NCBI RefSeq assembly: GCF_011326735.1
Contig: NZ_JAANCN010000004.1
Span: 167,608 to 231,607 of the forward strand
DNA: 64,000 bases
DNA from: Phycicoccus endophyticus
GTDB taxonomy: Bacteria > Actinomycetota > Actinomycetes > Actinomycetales > Dermatophilaceae
Reading direction: 5' to 3'
The notes under the pieces are model-generated. The model was not told the DNA's origin. It saw only the letters and a program-made list of their open reading frames with translations, and did not search any database. This document shows positions 1 to 10,214 of the stretch, piece after piece. Position 1 is the stretch's first letter. Every line of letters begins with the position of its first letter. Made by a program: the position numbers and the translations under genes.

Positions 1-125
1 AGGCCCCAGTCCGCCTCGAGGAACCAGTCGGACCGGCTCGCCACCGTGCTCGCCACCGCTGCGAGGACGACGAGCGCGACTGGAGGCGCCACGCCCCGTC
101 GGACCCACCACCAGACGGCGGTCAC
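1..125 (-). CDS. Membrane protein, N-terminal fragment (probable ABC-2 type permease)
   Basis: Only the first 41 codons are in the window. The GTG start at 125-123 overlaps the TGA stop of the upstream ATP-binding gene (GTGA), so the two are translationally coupled. The visible N-terminus has a tryptophan-rich start (TAVWWWVRRG) followed by a hydrophobic stretch (VALVVLAAVASTV) that would form a first membrane helix. A membrane partner directly after an ABC ATPase is the usual layout of two-gene exporters, so a permease role is inferred from context; the fragment is too short to assign a family. Confidence 0.55.
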   Translation of the reverse strand, partial: MTAVWWWVRRGVAPPVALVVLAAVASTVASRSDWFLEADWG

Positions 126-901
126 CGACCGACCTCGCTCCCGATGACCCGGAAGAAGCCAGACTCGACGGGGCTCCGCCTGGCGCCCGCGTCCCCCAAC
201 GCCGCGAGGTCACCGACCGGCCCCCAGAAGCGGAGCGTCCCCTCGTGGAGCACGATGACGTCGGTGGCCAAGTCCTCGACGTCCTCCACGACGTGACTGC
301 TGAGCAGGACCGAGACCCCGGTCACCGAGAGGCCGCGCACGAGCTCGACCATAGCGTGCCGCTGCGCGGGGTCGAGACCGGTGGTCGGCTCGTCGAGGAG
401 CAGCACCCGTGGTCTCGGGGCCAGGGCCTGGGCGAAGGCCACCCGGCGCGCCATTCCTCCGGAGAGCCGGGACATCCGGGTGCGCATCCGAGGGCCGAGA
501 CCGACCTCCTCCAGCACCTCGCGCGCCCGGGTCCGTGCCGCACGACGCGGGACGCCCTTGAGCCAGGCGAGGTAGGTGACGACCTCCTCCGCGGTCATGC
601 CGGGTGGGAACGCCGTCGTCTGAGGCATGAGCGCGACCGCCCGCAACGCCTCCTTCCGGGTCGACCGTGACCAGAGATCCATCCCGTCGACGAGAACGCG
701 TCCGGCCGACGGGCGCAGGACCCCTCCCGCCGCGGACAACATCGTCGACTTCCCGGCACCGTTGACTCCGAGGAGTGCCGTGGTGCCGGGAGCCAACGTC
801 GCTGTCACGCCCTCGAGAGCCTGTGTGTCTCGGTAGCGATGACCGACCTCGGCCAACTCCAGGGTCACGGACGAGGTCCGATCAGGAGCGTCGCCCCGCA
901 C
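122..901 (-). CDS. ABC transporter ATP-binding protein
   Basis: 259-residue ATPase subunit of an ABC exporter; it hydrolyses ATP to drive a separate membrane subunit. Visible motifs in order: Walker A GVNGAGKST, signature LSGGMARR, Walker B LLLDEPTTGLD, and the switch histidine in LLSSHVVEDV. A drug- or peptide-exporter type (CcmA/NatA group) is likely because of the compact single domain and the permease fragment coupled by a GTGA overlap. Start is GTG at 901 with a purine-rich AAAGGGGCGG just upstream. The substrate cannot be told from sequence. A 17-codon reading frame with a good ribosome site overlaps the start. Confidence 0.93.
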   Translation of the reverse strand: MRGDAPDRTSSVTLELAEVGHRYRDTQALEGVTATLAPGTTALLGVNGAGKSTMLSAAGGVLRPSAGRVLVDGMDLWSRSTRKEALRAVALMPQTTAFPPGMTAEEVVTYLAWLKGVPRRAARTRAREVLEEVGLGPRMRTRMSRLSGGMARRVAFAQALAPRPRVLLLDEPTTGLDPAQRHAMVELVRGLSVTGVSVLLSSHVVEDVEDLATDVIVLHEGTLRFWGPVGDLAALGDAGARRSPVESGFFRVIGSEVGR

Positions 902-935
902 CGACAGCCGCCCCTTTGAGAATGCGCTTCGTCAT
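882..935 (-). CDS. Possible 17-residue upstream peptide
   Basis: Short frame MTKRILKGAAVGAGRRS preceded by GGTGAGGAAGCACG, a much better ribosome site than that of the ABC ATPase gene whose GTG start it overlaps out of frame. It could be a leader peptide that couples translation to the transporter gene, or a random frame. No homology is recognised. Low confidence. Confidence 0.25.
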   Translation of the reverse strand: MTKRILKGAAVGAGRRS

Positions 936-1159
936 CGTGCTTCCTCACCATCCGGGCGATGAAGGTCGGCCCCCCTGCCGCAGGCTGCGGCGAGATGAAT
1001 GTAACGCCGCCTGCCGTCCACCGCTCGTCGAGACGATCCGGGCTGCTCGACGGACCTGACAGCGCGGTGATGCGTGCGCGTCAGCAGTGAGCGACGAGGT
1101 TCGTGGACGGTGACGCTGGGCGAACTCCTGCGACGCCACCCACACGGCGACCGGAACGC

Positions 1160-2188
1160 TCAGAACAGGGCGCTCATCAGCGCGGTGCGCCCCTTGCGCA
1201 CGCGCTCGTCCTGGTTGCCGACGACGCCGAACAGCTCGAGCAGGTGCGTGCGCACCCGGTCGCGCTCCTCGCCCTCGGTGCTGCGCACGAGGTCGAGCAG
1301 CCGGGTGAAGGCGTCCTCGACGTGGCCCCCGAGCACGTCGAGGTCGGCGACGAGGGTCGCGGCGTCGAGGTCGGTGGGGTCGGCCGCGGCGCGGGCGCGG
1401 GCCTGCGCGAGGTCGACGCCCTCGGTGCGCTCCATGAGGCGGACCTGGGCGAGGCCGAGGCGGGCGTCCTCGTCCTGGGGGTTGTCGGCTAGCGCCCGCT
1501 CGTAGGCGCTGGCCGCGCCGGCCAGGTCACCCCGCTCGATCGCGTCGTACGCCTCCTGGTGCAGCGGGGAGAGCTGGTCCTCCTCGCCCTCCTGCCCGGG
1601 CACCGGGCCGAGGTCGACCCGGCCGGTGATGCCGTTCTGCACCGCGGCCTGGAGCAGCTGGTCGAGTGCCTCGGCGACCTGCGACTCGTCGGCCAGGCCG
1701 GGGAACAGGGGCACCGGCTGGCCCTGGAGCAGCCCGAAGGTCGCCGGCACGGTGGGCTGGCCGAAGGCCTGGGTGAGCAGCGGCTGGAATGCCTGGAGGA
1801 GCTCCTGGTGGCCGGTGAGGTCGGCGGTGAGGACGAGTACCCGGCCCTCGTGGCGCGCCGCGACCCTGGCCACGGTGTCGACGAGCTGGCGGGTCTGCGG
1901 GTGACCCGAGGACCACAGGACGAGGACGCCGGCGACCTGGACGGTGCGGGTGAGGGCCTGCTGGAGGGTCGCCGGGGTGACCTCGACGACGAGACCCTCC
2001 GGGACCGCGACGGGCGCGGGCGCGGGCTGGCCGGGAACGGCGCCTGCGGGCATGCCGCCGCCGGAGGTGGCGGCGCCGGGGGTGGTCATCGCCGCGACCC
2101 CGGACAGGTCGACGGCGCCGCGGGTCCCCGCGGGCTCGGCAGCGCCGGCGGCGGAGGGGCCGGCGGGGTCGGGAGGTGTCTGCGTCAT
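1160..2188 (-). CDS. YbbN-like thioredoxin-domain/TPR co-chaperone
   Basis: 342 residues: a low-complexity Ala/Gly/Pro N-terminus to about residue 65, a thioredoxin-fold domain at about 70-175 (VLVLWSSGHPQTRQLVD, then cis-Pro motif TVPATF), and a helical C-terminus with tetratricopeptide features (QEAYDAIERGDLAGAASAYE, NPQDEDARLGLAQVRL). The redox CxxC is replaced by SSGHPQ, so the domain is not a disulfide oxidoreductase; this is normal for the actinobacterial YbbN-like family, which is thought to assist chaperones. It stands alone with no close operon partner. Naming by domain architecture is secure; the cellular role is inferred. Confidence 0.85.
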   Translation of the reverse strand: MTQTPPDPAGPSAAGAAEPAGTRGAVDLSGVAAMTTPGAATSGGGMPAGAVPGQPAPAPVAVPEGLVVEVTPATLQQALTRTVQVAGVLVLWSSGHPQTRQLVDTVARVAARHEGRVLVLTADLTGHQELLQAFQPLLTQAFGQPTVPATFGLLQGQPVPLFPGLADESQVAEALDQLLQAAVQNGITGRVDLGPVPGQEGEEDQLSPLHQEAYDAIERGDLAGAASAYERALADNPQDEDARLGLAQVRLMERTEGVDLAQARARAAADPTDLDAATLVADLDVLGGHVEDAFTRLLDLVRSTEGEERDRVRTHLLELFGVVGNQDERVRKGRTALMSALF

Positions 2189-2231
2189 GCCGCCATTGTC
2201 CCGCAGAGCGGGTGCTGGTGTCGGCCCGGGG

Positions 2232-3239
2232 TCAGCTGCCCGAGCCGCCCGAGAGCAGCTCGCTCGCGCCGACGGCCTCGACCTTGCCCGTCGTGGGGAC
2301 GACGAGCACGACCGGCTCGAGGCTCGTCAGCCGGACCGAGCTCTCGACGGTCTTGGTCCCGACGAGCGCCGCGTACCGCTTGGGCAGGGTGAGCTCCTGG
2401 GTGTCGCTGCCGGCGGTGATGGTGTCGGTGCGCCGGAGCAGCCCGAAGGCGACGACGCCGCCGTCGGCCAGCCGGAAGGCGAGCGCGTGGTCGAGGTCGG
2501 GCACGTGCTTCTGGCGGAGGGTCGCGAGCTTGCCGAGGGCCTTTGCCTGGGCGGTGGCCGACTCCCGCAGCGCCGTGGCGAACGGGTCGTCGGCCACGAC
2601 GCCGGCCGGTGTCTTCTTCGGCGCCGGGCGGGCGAGGGCGCGGGCGTAGGCGGCGAACGCCTTGCCGGGCGACATCACGAGCCCCTTCCCGGCGCCGACC
2701 TCGACCAGCGGCGCGCCGGCACCCGCCTCGCCGAGGCTCGGGACCTCCGCGCCGCCGAGCATCGGCACCGAGGCCTCGATCCGGTAGGGCTTGGCGGCGG
2801 CGCGCGACACCATGACGTGGAGGTACTGCGTCGAGGTCGACTTCTCCAGGGTCGTGGCGAGGATCGCCCGCGGCCAGGAGCGACCCTGCGACTGCGCGAG
2901 GACGGTCGGCTCGGGCCCACGGGCGAGGTCCTCGGTCGCGTCGTCGGCCAGGCCGCGCGCCGCGGCCGTGTCGGCCACGGTCAGCGCGTCACCCGCGAGC
3001 ACCTCGGCACGGGCCGCGTGGCCCTTCTTCCCCGTGGCGGTGGCCGCCGCCTGCGCGGCACCGAGCAGCCGGCTCGCGACGGCGGTCGCGCCCTCGGCGT
3101 CCAGCGGGGCGGCGGCCGTCCGCTCGGTCGGCGCCGCGTGTCGCCCCACGAGCGCATCGGTGGCGCCGCAGCCCGCGGCACCCAGGGCAAGCCCGGTGGC
3201 CGCGGCGAGGACGGCGAGGCGGCGGGTCGGGCGGGTCAT
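2232..3239 (-). CDS. Putative secreted lipoprotein, function unknown
   Basis: 335 residues starting at ATG 3239 (MTRPTRRLAVLAAATG), with a signal peptide ending at a lipobox-like GAAGC (Cys24), so probably lipid-anchored outside the membrane. The rest is soluble alpha/beta sequence without catalytic motifs I recognise. The start overlaps the stop of the upstream membrane gene by ATGA, so the two form a coupled pair. The upstream product also has an extracytoplasmic domain, which suggests both act together at the cell surface. A longer open frame runs upstream of this start but has no support. Function not assigned. Confidence 0.8.
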   Translation of the reverse strand: MTRPTRRLAVLAAATGLALGAAGCGATDALVGRHAAPTERTAAAPLDAEGATAVASRLLGAAQAAATATGKKGHAARAEVLAGDALTVADTAAARGLADDATEDLARGPEPTVLAQSQGRSWPRAILATTLEKSTSTQYLHVMVSRAAAKPYRIEASVPMLGGAEVPSLGEAGAGAPLVEVGAGKGLVMSPGKAFAAYARALARPAPKKTPAGVVADDPFATALRESATAQAKALGKLATLRQKHVPDLDHALAFRLADGGVVAFGLLRRTDTITAGSDTQELTLPKRYAALVGTKTVESSVRLTSLEPVVLVVPTTGKVEAVGASELLSGGSGS

Positions 3240-3922
3240 CGGGCGGACTCCTTCCCGGTGAGGTGACGAGCGGGCGCGGACGCCTCCGGCTCGGTGTGTG
3301 GCGGGCCGGGTGTGCCGTCCGGCGTCCTCGTCCGCCGGCGTGGCCAGAGCGCGATGACCCCGGCGGCGAGGAGGAAGAGGCCGACGAGCACGGCCACGAC
3401 CGCCTCGACGAACCACCGCTTGTCGACGAAGGTCAGGGTCAGGGACTCCACCGAGCCCGTCGTCGCCGTGACGACGAGGGTCTCCGGCGCGTCGGCCTGC
3501 TCGACGGTGAGCGCCACCGGCTCCGTCCCGTCGTCCTGCACGCGCCACAGGTCGGCCGCGCGCAGGGCGGGGGACGTCCCGCTCCCGAGGACCCGGGTGG
3601 TCAGCGCGCCGTCACGCACGTCGACGCCGGTGACGTCGACGTGCCGCGCGTCGCCGAGCACCGCCTCGGCGTCCGAGGGGTTGGCGAGCGCCACCCACAC
3701 CGTGCCGCCGTCAGAGGGCGTGGCCGTGACGGTCACGTCGACGTCGACCCGGTTGAGCACGTCCGGGCTCACGGTCACCGGGACGCCGGCCGCCGGCCGG
3801 GTGGTGAACTCCGCCGTCCCGGTGCCCCCGAGCCGGGCCGCGAACCAGCCGCCGAGCACGACGAGGGCGATACCCACGACGGCGACGACGGCACCGAGGA
3901 CACGGATGACGATCCTGAGCAT
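3236..3922 (-). CDS. Two-helix membrane protein with extracellular domain
   Basis: 228 residues from ATG 3922 (MLRIVIRVLGAVVAVVGIALV). It has an N-terminal membrane helix at about 3-28, a beta-rich extracytoplasmic domain at about 30-170, a second helix at about 174-196 (FVEAVVAVLVGLFLLAAGVIAL), and a basic, proline-rich cytoplasmic tail. An AAGGAAG stretch lies upstream of the chosen start; a further upstream in-frame start would add 24 residues with no membrane logic. It overlaps the lipoprotein gene by 4 bases (ATGA). No enzyme motif is visible; the pair is widespread in this kind of actinobacterium as hypothetical proteins. Confidence 0.75.
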   Translation of the reverse strand: MLRIVIRVLGAVVAVVGIALVVLGGWFAARLGGTGTAEFTTRPAAGVPVTVSPDVLNRVDVDVTVTATPSDGGTVWVALANPSDAEAVLGDARHVDVTGVDVRDGALTTRVLGSGTSPALRAADLWRVQDDGTEPVALTVEQADAPETLVVTATTGSVESLTLTFVDKRWFVEAVVAVLVGLFLLAAGVIALWPRRRTRTPDGTPGPPHTEPEASAPARHLTGKESAR

Positions 3923-4029
3923 GACGGTGGGGGCTTCCTTCGGTCCGGAGCACCGGAGCGGGGCTCGCGGCGCACGAGGCGTACCGTCCACCATGGCAAA
4001 CGGGGCGCATCCGCGCCAAATCCGCCGCC

Positions 4030-4545
4030 TCAGGGCGTGAAGTCACCCGCTCCCGCCCGCACCGAGCGCAGCAGCCCGAAGAGCAGGTCGTGCTCGCGCT
4101 CCTCGAGCACCGCCAGCCCGAAGTCGGCCTCCTCGAGATCGGCGGTCACCGCCTCCATGGCGGCGCGCCCGGCATCGGTGATGACGGCGAACGCGCTGCG
4201 CCGGTCCGCCGGGTTCGGCACCCGCTCGACGAACCCCTGCGCGACGAGCCGCTGGACGATGTTCGTCGCGCTCGTCGGGTGCACCATGAGCCGCTCCCCG
4301 ATCGTCGACATCGCCAGCCGCCCCTCACGGCTGAAGGCGAGCAGGACGAGCGCCTCGTAGCGCGCGAACGTCAGCCCGTGCCGGCCGGCGAGCGCGTCGA
4401 AGCGGTGCAGGAGCAGCTGCTGGACCCGCATGACCGACGTCGCGGTCGCCATCGAGGCCGCGTGCGAGCCCTCGCCCCAGCGGGCGACCCAGAGCTCGCG
4501 GGCCCGGGCAATGGGGTCGAACGGCAGGCGGAGGGGCTCGCTCAC
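4030..4545 (-). CDS. MarR-family transcriptional regulator
   Basis: 171-residue DNA-binding regulator. A winged helix-turn-helix covers about residues 45-125: LTFARYEALVLLAFSREGRL, recognition region HPTSATNIVQRLVAQGFVER, and the wing signature PADRRSAFAVITDAGR typical of MarR proteins. Start chosen at GTG 4545 because a TAGCGT -10 box ends 7 bases upstream, suggesting a leaderless transcript. It is divergent from the HAD/GH65 gene pair with only 73 bases between starts, so that pair is a likely target; ligand unknown. Confidence 0.88.
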   Translation of the reverse strand: MSEPLRLPFDPIARARELWVARWGEGSHAASMATATSVMRVQQLLLHRFDALAGRHGLTFARYEALVLLAFSREGRLAMSTIGERLMVHPTSATNIVQRLVAQGFVERVPNPADRRSAFAVITDAGRAAMEAVTADLEEADFGLAVLEEREHDLLFGLLRSVRAGAGDFTP

Positions 4546-4552
4546 CTGCAGC

Positions 4553-4611
4553 ACGCTAGCGCCTGCCACCAGCGTGGCTGTTTGTGCCCGGTGCCCACCT
4601 GTCCCTAGCGT
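4553..4611. promoter_or_regulatory. Divergent promoters for MarR regulator and HAD/GH65 pair
   Basis: Plus strand: TTGTGC (4582-4587), 18-base spacer, TAGCGT (4606-4611), then 7 bases to GTG 4619. Minus strand: TAGCGT (4558-4553), then 7 bases to GTG 4545. Both starts lie where transcription should begin, so both mRNAs are probably leaderless. Confidence 0.6.
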
Positions 4612-4618
4612 TGCCCCC

Positions 4619-5374
4619 GTGACTGGCTCCAGACCCGTGGCCTGGGACGCGCAGGGTGCAGTCCTGTTCGACCTCGACGGCGTGCTCACCCCCACCGCCG
4701 AGGTCCACATGGCGGCCTGGGCGCGCATGTTCGGCGACCTGTTCGCCGGGCTCGACACCACGCGCCCCGACCTCCGCGGCGCCGACACCTCTGCGTACAC
4801 CGACGCCGACTACTTCGCGCACGTCGACGGCAAGCCCCGCTACCAGGGGGTCGCCGACCTGCTCGCCGCACGCGGCATCCGGCTGCCGCAGGGCAGCCCC
4901 GAGGACCCGCCGGAGGCCCTGACCGTCTGCGGTCTCGGCAACCGCAAGAACGTCGCGTTCACGGCCATCCTCGAGCGCGAGGGGGTCCGCCCCTACCCCG
5001 GGTCCGTGGCGCTGCTCGACCACCTGCGCGGCCTCGGCGTGCCCGTCGCGGTGGTCTCCTCCTCGGCGAACGCACCCGCCGTGCTCGCCGCCGCCGGCCT
5101 CGCCGAGCGTTTCGACACGGTCGTCGACGGCCGGGTCGCGGCCGACCTCGGGCTGGCGGGCAAGCCGCAGCCGGACACCTTCCTCCACGCGGCCACCGCG
5201 TGCGGCTGCGCACCGGAGCGGGCGGTCGTCGTCGAGGACGCCGTCTCCGGCGTGCGGGCCGGTGCCGCCGGCGGCTTCGGTCTCGTCGTCGGCGTGGACC
5301 GAGGCGCCGGGGCAGACGCCCTGCGGGCCGCCGGGGCCGACCTCGTCGTCGCCGACCTCGGGGAGCTCGCGTGA
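4619..5374 (+). CDS. HAD-family sugar phosphomutase (beta-phosphoglucomutase-like)
   Basis: 251 residues. HAD motifs: I FDLDGVLT with nucleophile Asp18 and Asp20, II VVSSSAN, III Lys in GKPQPDTF, IV VVVEDAVSGVRAG. A helical cap follows motif I (residues about 25-100). Members of this group convert beta-glucose 1-phosphate to glucose 6-phosphate or dephosphorylate sugar phosphates. The TGA stop overlaps the GTG start of the GH65 phosphorylase gene, a classic pairing in which the phosphorylase releases beta-glucose 1-phosphate for this enzyme. Start GTG 4619 follows a -10 box by 7 bases (leaderless). Confidence 0.88.
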   Translation: MTGSRPVAWDAQGAVLFDLDGVLTPTAEVHMAAWARMFGDLFAGLDTTRPDLRGADTSAYTDADYFAHVDGKPRYQGVADLLAARGIRLPQGSPEDPPEALTVCGLGNRKNVAFTAILEREGVRPYPGSVALLDHLRGLGVPVAVVSSSANAPAVLAAAGLAERFDTVVDGRVAADLGLAGKPQPDTFLHAATACGCAPERAVVVEDAVSGVRAGAAGGFGLVVGVDRGAGADALRAAGADLVVADLGELA

Positions 5375-7914
5375 GGACCGCGCCGGTCGGCCCGGACCCG
5401 CTCGACCGCACGCGCTTCCCCACCGACCCGTGGCGCCTCGTCGAGACCGTCCCCGACGACCGCGACCTCGGCGTCACCGAGACCCTCTTCACCGTCGCCA
5501 ACGGCTACATCGGCATGCGGGACAACCCCGAGGAGGGCCGCGAGGTCCACGAGCACGGCAGCTTCGTCAACGGCTTCCACGAGACCTGGCCGATCCGGCA
5601 CGCGGAGGCCGCGTACGGGTTCGCGCGCACGGGCCAGACGATGGTCAACGTCCCGGACGCCAAGCTGATGAAGGTCTACGTCGACGACGAGCCCCTCGTC
5701 ATCGGGCTCTCCGACCTCGAGCACTACGAGCGCGAGCTCGACCTGCGCGCCGGCGTCCGGCGACGCTCCCTCGTGTGGCGGACACCCTCGGGCAAGCGCG
5801 TGCGGGTCGACTCCAGCCGGATGGTCTCGATGGCCGAGCGCCACCTCGCCGTCCTCGCGATCGAGGTGACGATGCTCGACGGCGACGCGCCCGTCGTCAT
5901 CTCCTCCCAGCTGCTCAACCGCCAGGACGGCGAGGACGAGTACCACGAGCCGGCCCAGAGCAAGGTCGCGACGGTCGACCCGCGCAAGGCCGGCAGCTTC
6001 GACGGCCGGGTGCTCATGCCCCGGCTGCACTCCGCGCGCGAGCAGCGGCTGGCCCTCGGCTACCAGTGCGCGCACTCGGGGATGACGGTCACGGCGATGG
6101 CCGACCACCGGGTGGACATCGCCGACCCCTACGAGGTGATCACCCGGGCCGAGGACGACCTCGCCAAGGCGGTCTTCCGGGTCGAGGCCCGCCGAGGCCA
6201 CCCCGTCCGGGTCGAGAAGCTCGTCGCCTACCACACCTCACGCAGCCTCCCGGTGCGCGAGCTCGCCGACCGGTGCGAGCGCACCCTCGACCGGGCCGGG
6301 CGGCACGGCCTCGCCGAGCACCATGCCCGCCAGCGGGAGTGGTTCGACGCGTTCTGGGCCGCCAGCGACGTCGAGGTCGACACCGGCGACGACCACAGCG
6401 ACGCCGTCCAGCAGGCCGTGCGCTTCAACCTCTTCTCACTGGCCCAGGCGGCGGCCCGGGCGGACCGCCAGGGCATCCCGGCCAAGGGAGTCTCCGGGTC
6501 GGGCTACGAGGGGCACTACTTCTGGGACAGCGAGATCTACGTCGCACCCTTCCTCACCTACACGCTGCCGAGCGCGGCCCGCAACCTCCTGCAGTCGCGC
6601 AGCCTCATGCTGCCGGCCGCGCAGGACCGGGCCCGGGAGATGTCCCAGCGGGGGGCCCTCTTCCCGTGGCGCACCATCAACGGCGAGGAGGCCTCCGCCT
6701 ACTACGCCGCAGGCACCGCCCAGGTGCACATCGACGCCGACATCGCCCACGCGCTCGCCGTCTACCACGCCGCGACCGACGACACCGACTTCCTCGTCCG
6801 TCACGGCCTGCCGATCCTGATCGAGACCGCCCGGCTGTACGCCGACCTCGGGTTCTGGCGCAGCAACGGCACGCCGAGCTTCCACATCCACGGTGTGACC
6901 GGCCCGGACGAGTACACGACCGTCGTCAACAACAACCTGTTCACCAACGTCATGGCCCGCTTCAACCTCGAGCAGGCCGCACTCGGCGTGGAGCGGGTGC
7001 GCCGGGAGCACCCGCAGGAGTGGGCCCGCCTCGCCCGCCGGCTCGAGATCACCGACGACGAGGTGAGCGAGTGGCGCGCGTGCGCCGCCGGCATGCACAT
7101 CCCCTTCGACGAGGGGCTGGAGATCCACCCGCAGGACGACTTCTTCCTCGACCGCGAGGTGTGGGACCTCAGCCGCACCCCCGCCTCGCTGCGGCCGCTG
7201 CTCCTGCACTACCACCCGCTGGTCATCTACCGTTTCCAGGTGCTCAAGCAGGCCGACGTCGTCCTGGCCCTCTACCTCCAGGGCGACCGGTTCACCGCCG
7301 AGCAGAAGCGCAAGGACTTCGAGTACTACGACCCGATCACGACCGGTGACTCGACGCTCTCGGCGGTCGTGCAGTCGGTCGTCGCCGCCGAGGTCGGCTA
7401 CCACGAGCAGGCCCTGCGCTACTTCCACGAGGCGCTCTACGTCGACCTGGCCAACCTCCACGACAACACCGTCGACGGCCTCCACGTCGCGTCCGCCGGC
7501 GGGGTGTGGGCGGCGCTCGTCGGCGGGTTCGGCGGGATGCGCGACCACGGCGGGACGCTGCAGCTCGACCCGCGCCTGCCCGAGGACTGGGGCTCGCTGA
7601 CCTTCCGGCTCACCTGGCGCGGGACGCGCGTGCGCTTCCACCTCACCGAAGCCGAGCTCGCGATGGAGGTCGAGGACGGCGTGGGCGAGGTGCCCGTCAC
7701 GGTGCGCGGCGAGGAGCTCGTCCTGACCCCGGGCGCGCCGGTCGCCGTCCCGCTGCCGGACCAGGGGGCCCGCCTGGACGGGCTGCTCGGCAAGCGCCCG
7801 CAGACCGGGGGCACCCGTGCGGACGGCAGCCGGATCACCGCCGGTGTCCCCGACCCGATGCCCGCCGAGGAGCTCGAGCAGCCCGACCACCTCGTGCTGG
7901 ACTCCCGCAGCTGA
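5371..7914 (+). CDS. Glycoside hydrolase family 65 phosphorylase (maltose/trehalose/kojibiose type)
   Basis: 847 residues, the usual GH65 length. N-terminal beta-sandwich (about 15-280, ending GHYFWDSEIY at the domain border), then an (alpha/alpha)6 barrel. The general acid is Glu514 in VTGPDEYTT; phosphate-binding and substrate residues of the family lie in the following region (LKQADVVLALYL, YYDPITTGDSTLS). These enzymes split an alpha-linked disaccharide with phosphate to give beta-glucose 1-phosphate plus glucose. Start GTG overlaps the HAD gene stop (GTGA), so the two are co-translated. The exact disaccharide cannot be decided from sequence alone. Confidence 0.92.
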   Translation: MRTAPVGPDPLDRTRFPTDPWRLVETVPDDRDLGVTETLFTVANGYIGMRDNPEEGREVHEHGSFVNGFHETWPIRHAEAAYGFARTGQTMVNVPDAKLMKVYVDDEPLVIGLSDLEHYERELDLRAGVRRRSLVWRTPSGKRVRVDSSRMVSMAERHLAVLAIEVTMLDGDAPVVISSQLLNRQDGEDEYHEPAQSKVATVDPRKAGSFDGRVLMPRLHSAREQRLALGYQCAHSGMTVTAMADHRVDIADPYEVITRAEDDLAKAVFRVEARRGHPVRVEKLVAYHTSRSLPVRELADRCERTLDRAGRHGLAEHHARQREWFDAFWAASDVEVDTGDDHSDAVQQAVRFNLFSLAQAAARADRQGIPAKGVSGSGYEGHYFWDSEIYVAPFLTYTLPSAARNLLQSRSLMLPAAQDRAREMSQRGALFPWRTINGEEASAYYAAGTAQVHIDADIAHALAVYHAATDDTDFLVRHGLPILIETARLYADLGFWRSNGTPSFHIHGVTGPDEYTTVVNNNLFTNVMARFNLEQAALGVERVRREHPQEWARLARRLEITDDEVSEWRACAAGMHIPFDEGLEIHPQDDFFLDREVWDLSRTPASLRPLLLHYHPLVIYRFQVLKQADVVLALYLQGDRFTAEQKRKDFEYYDPITTGDSTLSAVVQSVVAAEVGYHEQALRYFHEALYVDLANLHDNTVDGLHVASAGGVWAALVGGFGGMRDHGGTLQLDPRLPEDWGSLTFRLTWRGTRVRFHLTEAELAMEVEDGVGEVPVTVRGEELVLTPGAPVAVPLPDQGARLDGLLGKRPQTGGTRADGSRITAGVPDPMPAEELEQPDHLVLDSRS

Positions 7915-8890
7915 GCGCCGTTCTCAGCCGCGGACCGCGTCGACGAGCCGGTCGGCCGCCGACCAGCTGTCGGTCCGCCCGTCGACGACCTCGGCCGCGA
8001 GGGCCCCGAGCCGGTCCCGCCCGCCGACGTCGCCGACCCGGGAGCGCAGCGCCTCGAGGGCGAGCGCCTCGACCTCGTGGGCGGCCCGGCGCAACCGGCG
8101 CTCGCGCAGTCCCGCCTGGCCGAGGTGGCGGCGGTGGGCCTCGACGGCCTCGAGGAGGTCCGCAGCGCCCTCCCCGGAGGTCGCGACGGTGCGCACCACG
8201 GGAGGTCGCCACCGGCCGTCGGGGCGGTCGGCCATCTCCACGACGTGCCGCAGGTCACGGCTGGTGCGGGCGGCGCCCTCGCGGTCGGCCTTGTTGACGA
8301 CGAGCACGTCGGCCACCTCGAGGATGCCCGCCTTGGCCGCCTGGATGCCGTCGCCCATGCCCGGGGCCACGAGGACGACGGTGGTGTCGGCGGTACCGGC
8401 GACCTCGACCTCGCTCTGGCCGACGCCGACGGTCTCGAGGAGGACGACGTCGCACCCGGCGGCGTCGAGGACGCGCAGCGCCTGTGGGGTGGCCCACGAC
8501 AGCCCGCCGAGGTGCCCGCGCGAGGCCATCGAGCGGATGAACACCCCGGGGTCGGCGGCGTGCTCGGACATCCGGACCCGGTCCCCGAGCAGTGCGCCGC
8601 CGGAGAACGGCGAGGACGGGTCGACAGCGAGCACGCCGACCCGCTCACCGCGGGCGCGGTAGGCCGCGACGAGCGCGTTCGTCGTCGTCGACTTGCCGAC
8701 GCCCGGTGCCCCGGTGAGGCCGACGACGTGGGCCCGCCCGGAGTCCGGCGCCAGCGCCGCCATCACCGCGCGCAGGGCCGGGTGGGCGTCCTCGACGAGG
8801 GAGATCAGCCGCGCGACGGCGCGCGGGCTCCCCTCCCGGGTCTCGGCGACGAGGGAGGGGACGTCGAGGTCGCGGGCGCCGGCCAGCGGG

Positions 8891-10090
<1,200 letters not shown>

Positions 10091-10202
10091 GCGGGCCTCC
10101 AAGCTCGGGTCCGGGGACCACCCGATGCTAGACCGGGCCCGGCCCCCCTGCCGACCCCTCGCGCGGTGACGCTCGCCACCGCGCGGCCCCGCCCCGCGGT
10201 CC

Positions 10203-10208
10203 TAGGCT
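10203..10208 (+). promoter_or_regulatory. -10 box of epimerase gene (leaderless)
   Basis: TAGGCT followed by 6 bases and ATG 10215; no ribosome site fits between. Confidence 0.5.
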
Positions 10209-10214
10209 GGTGCC

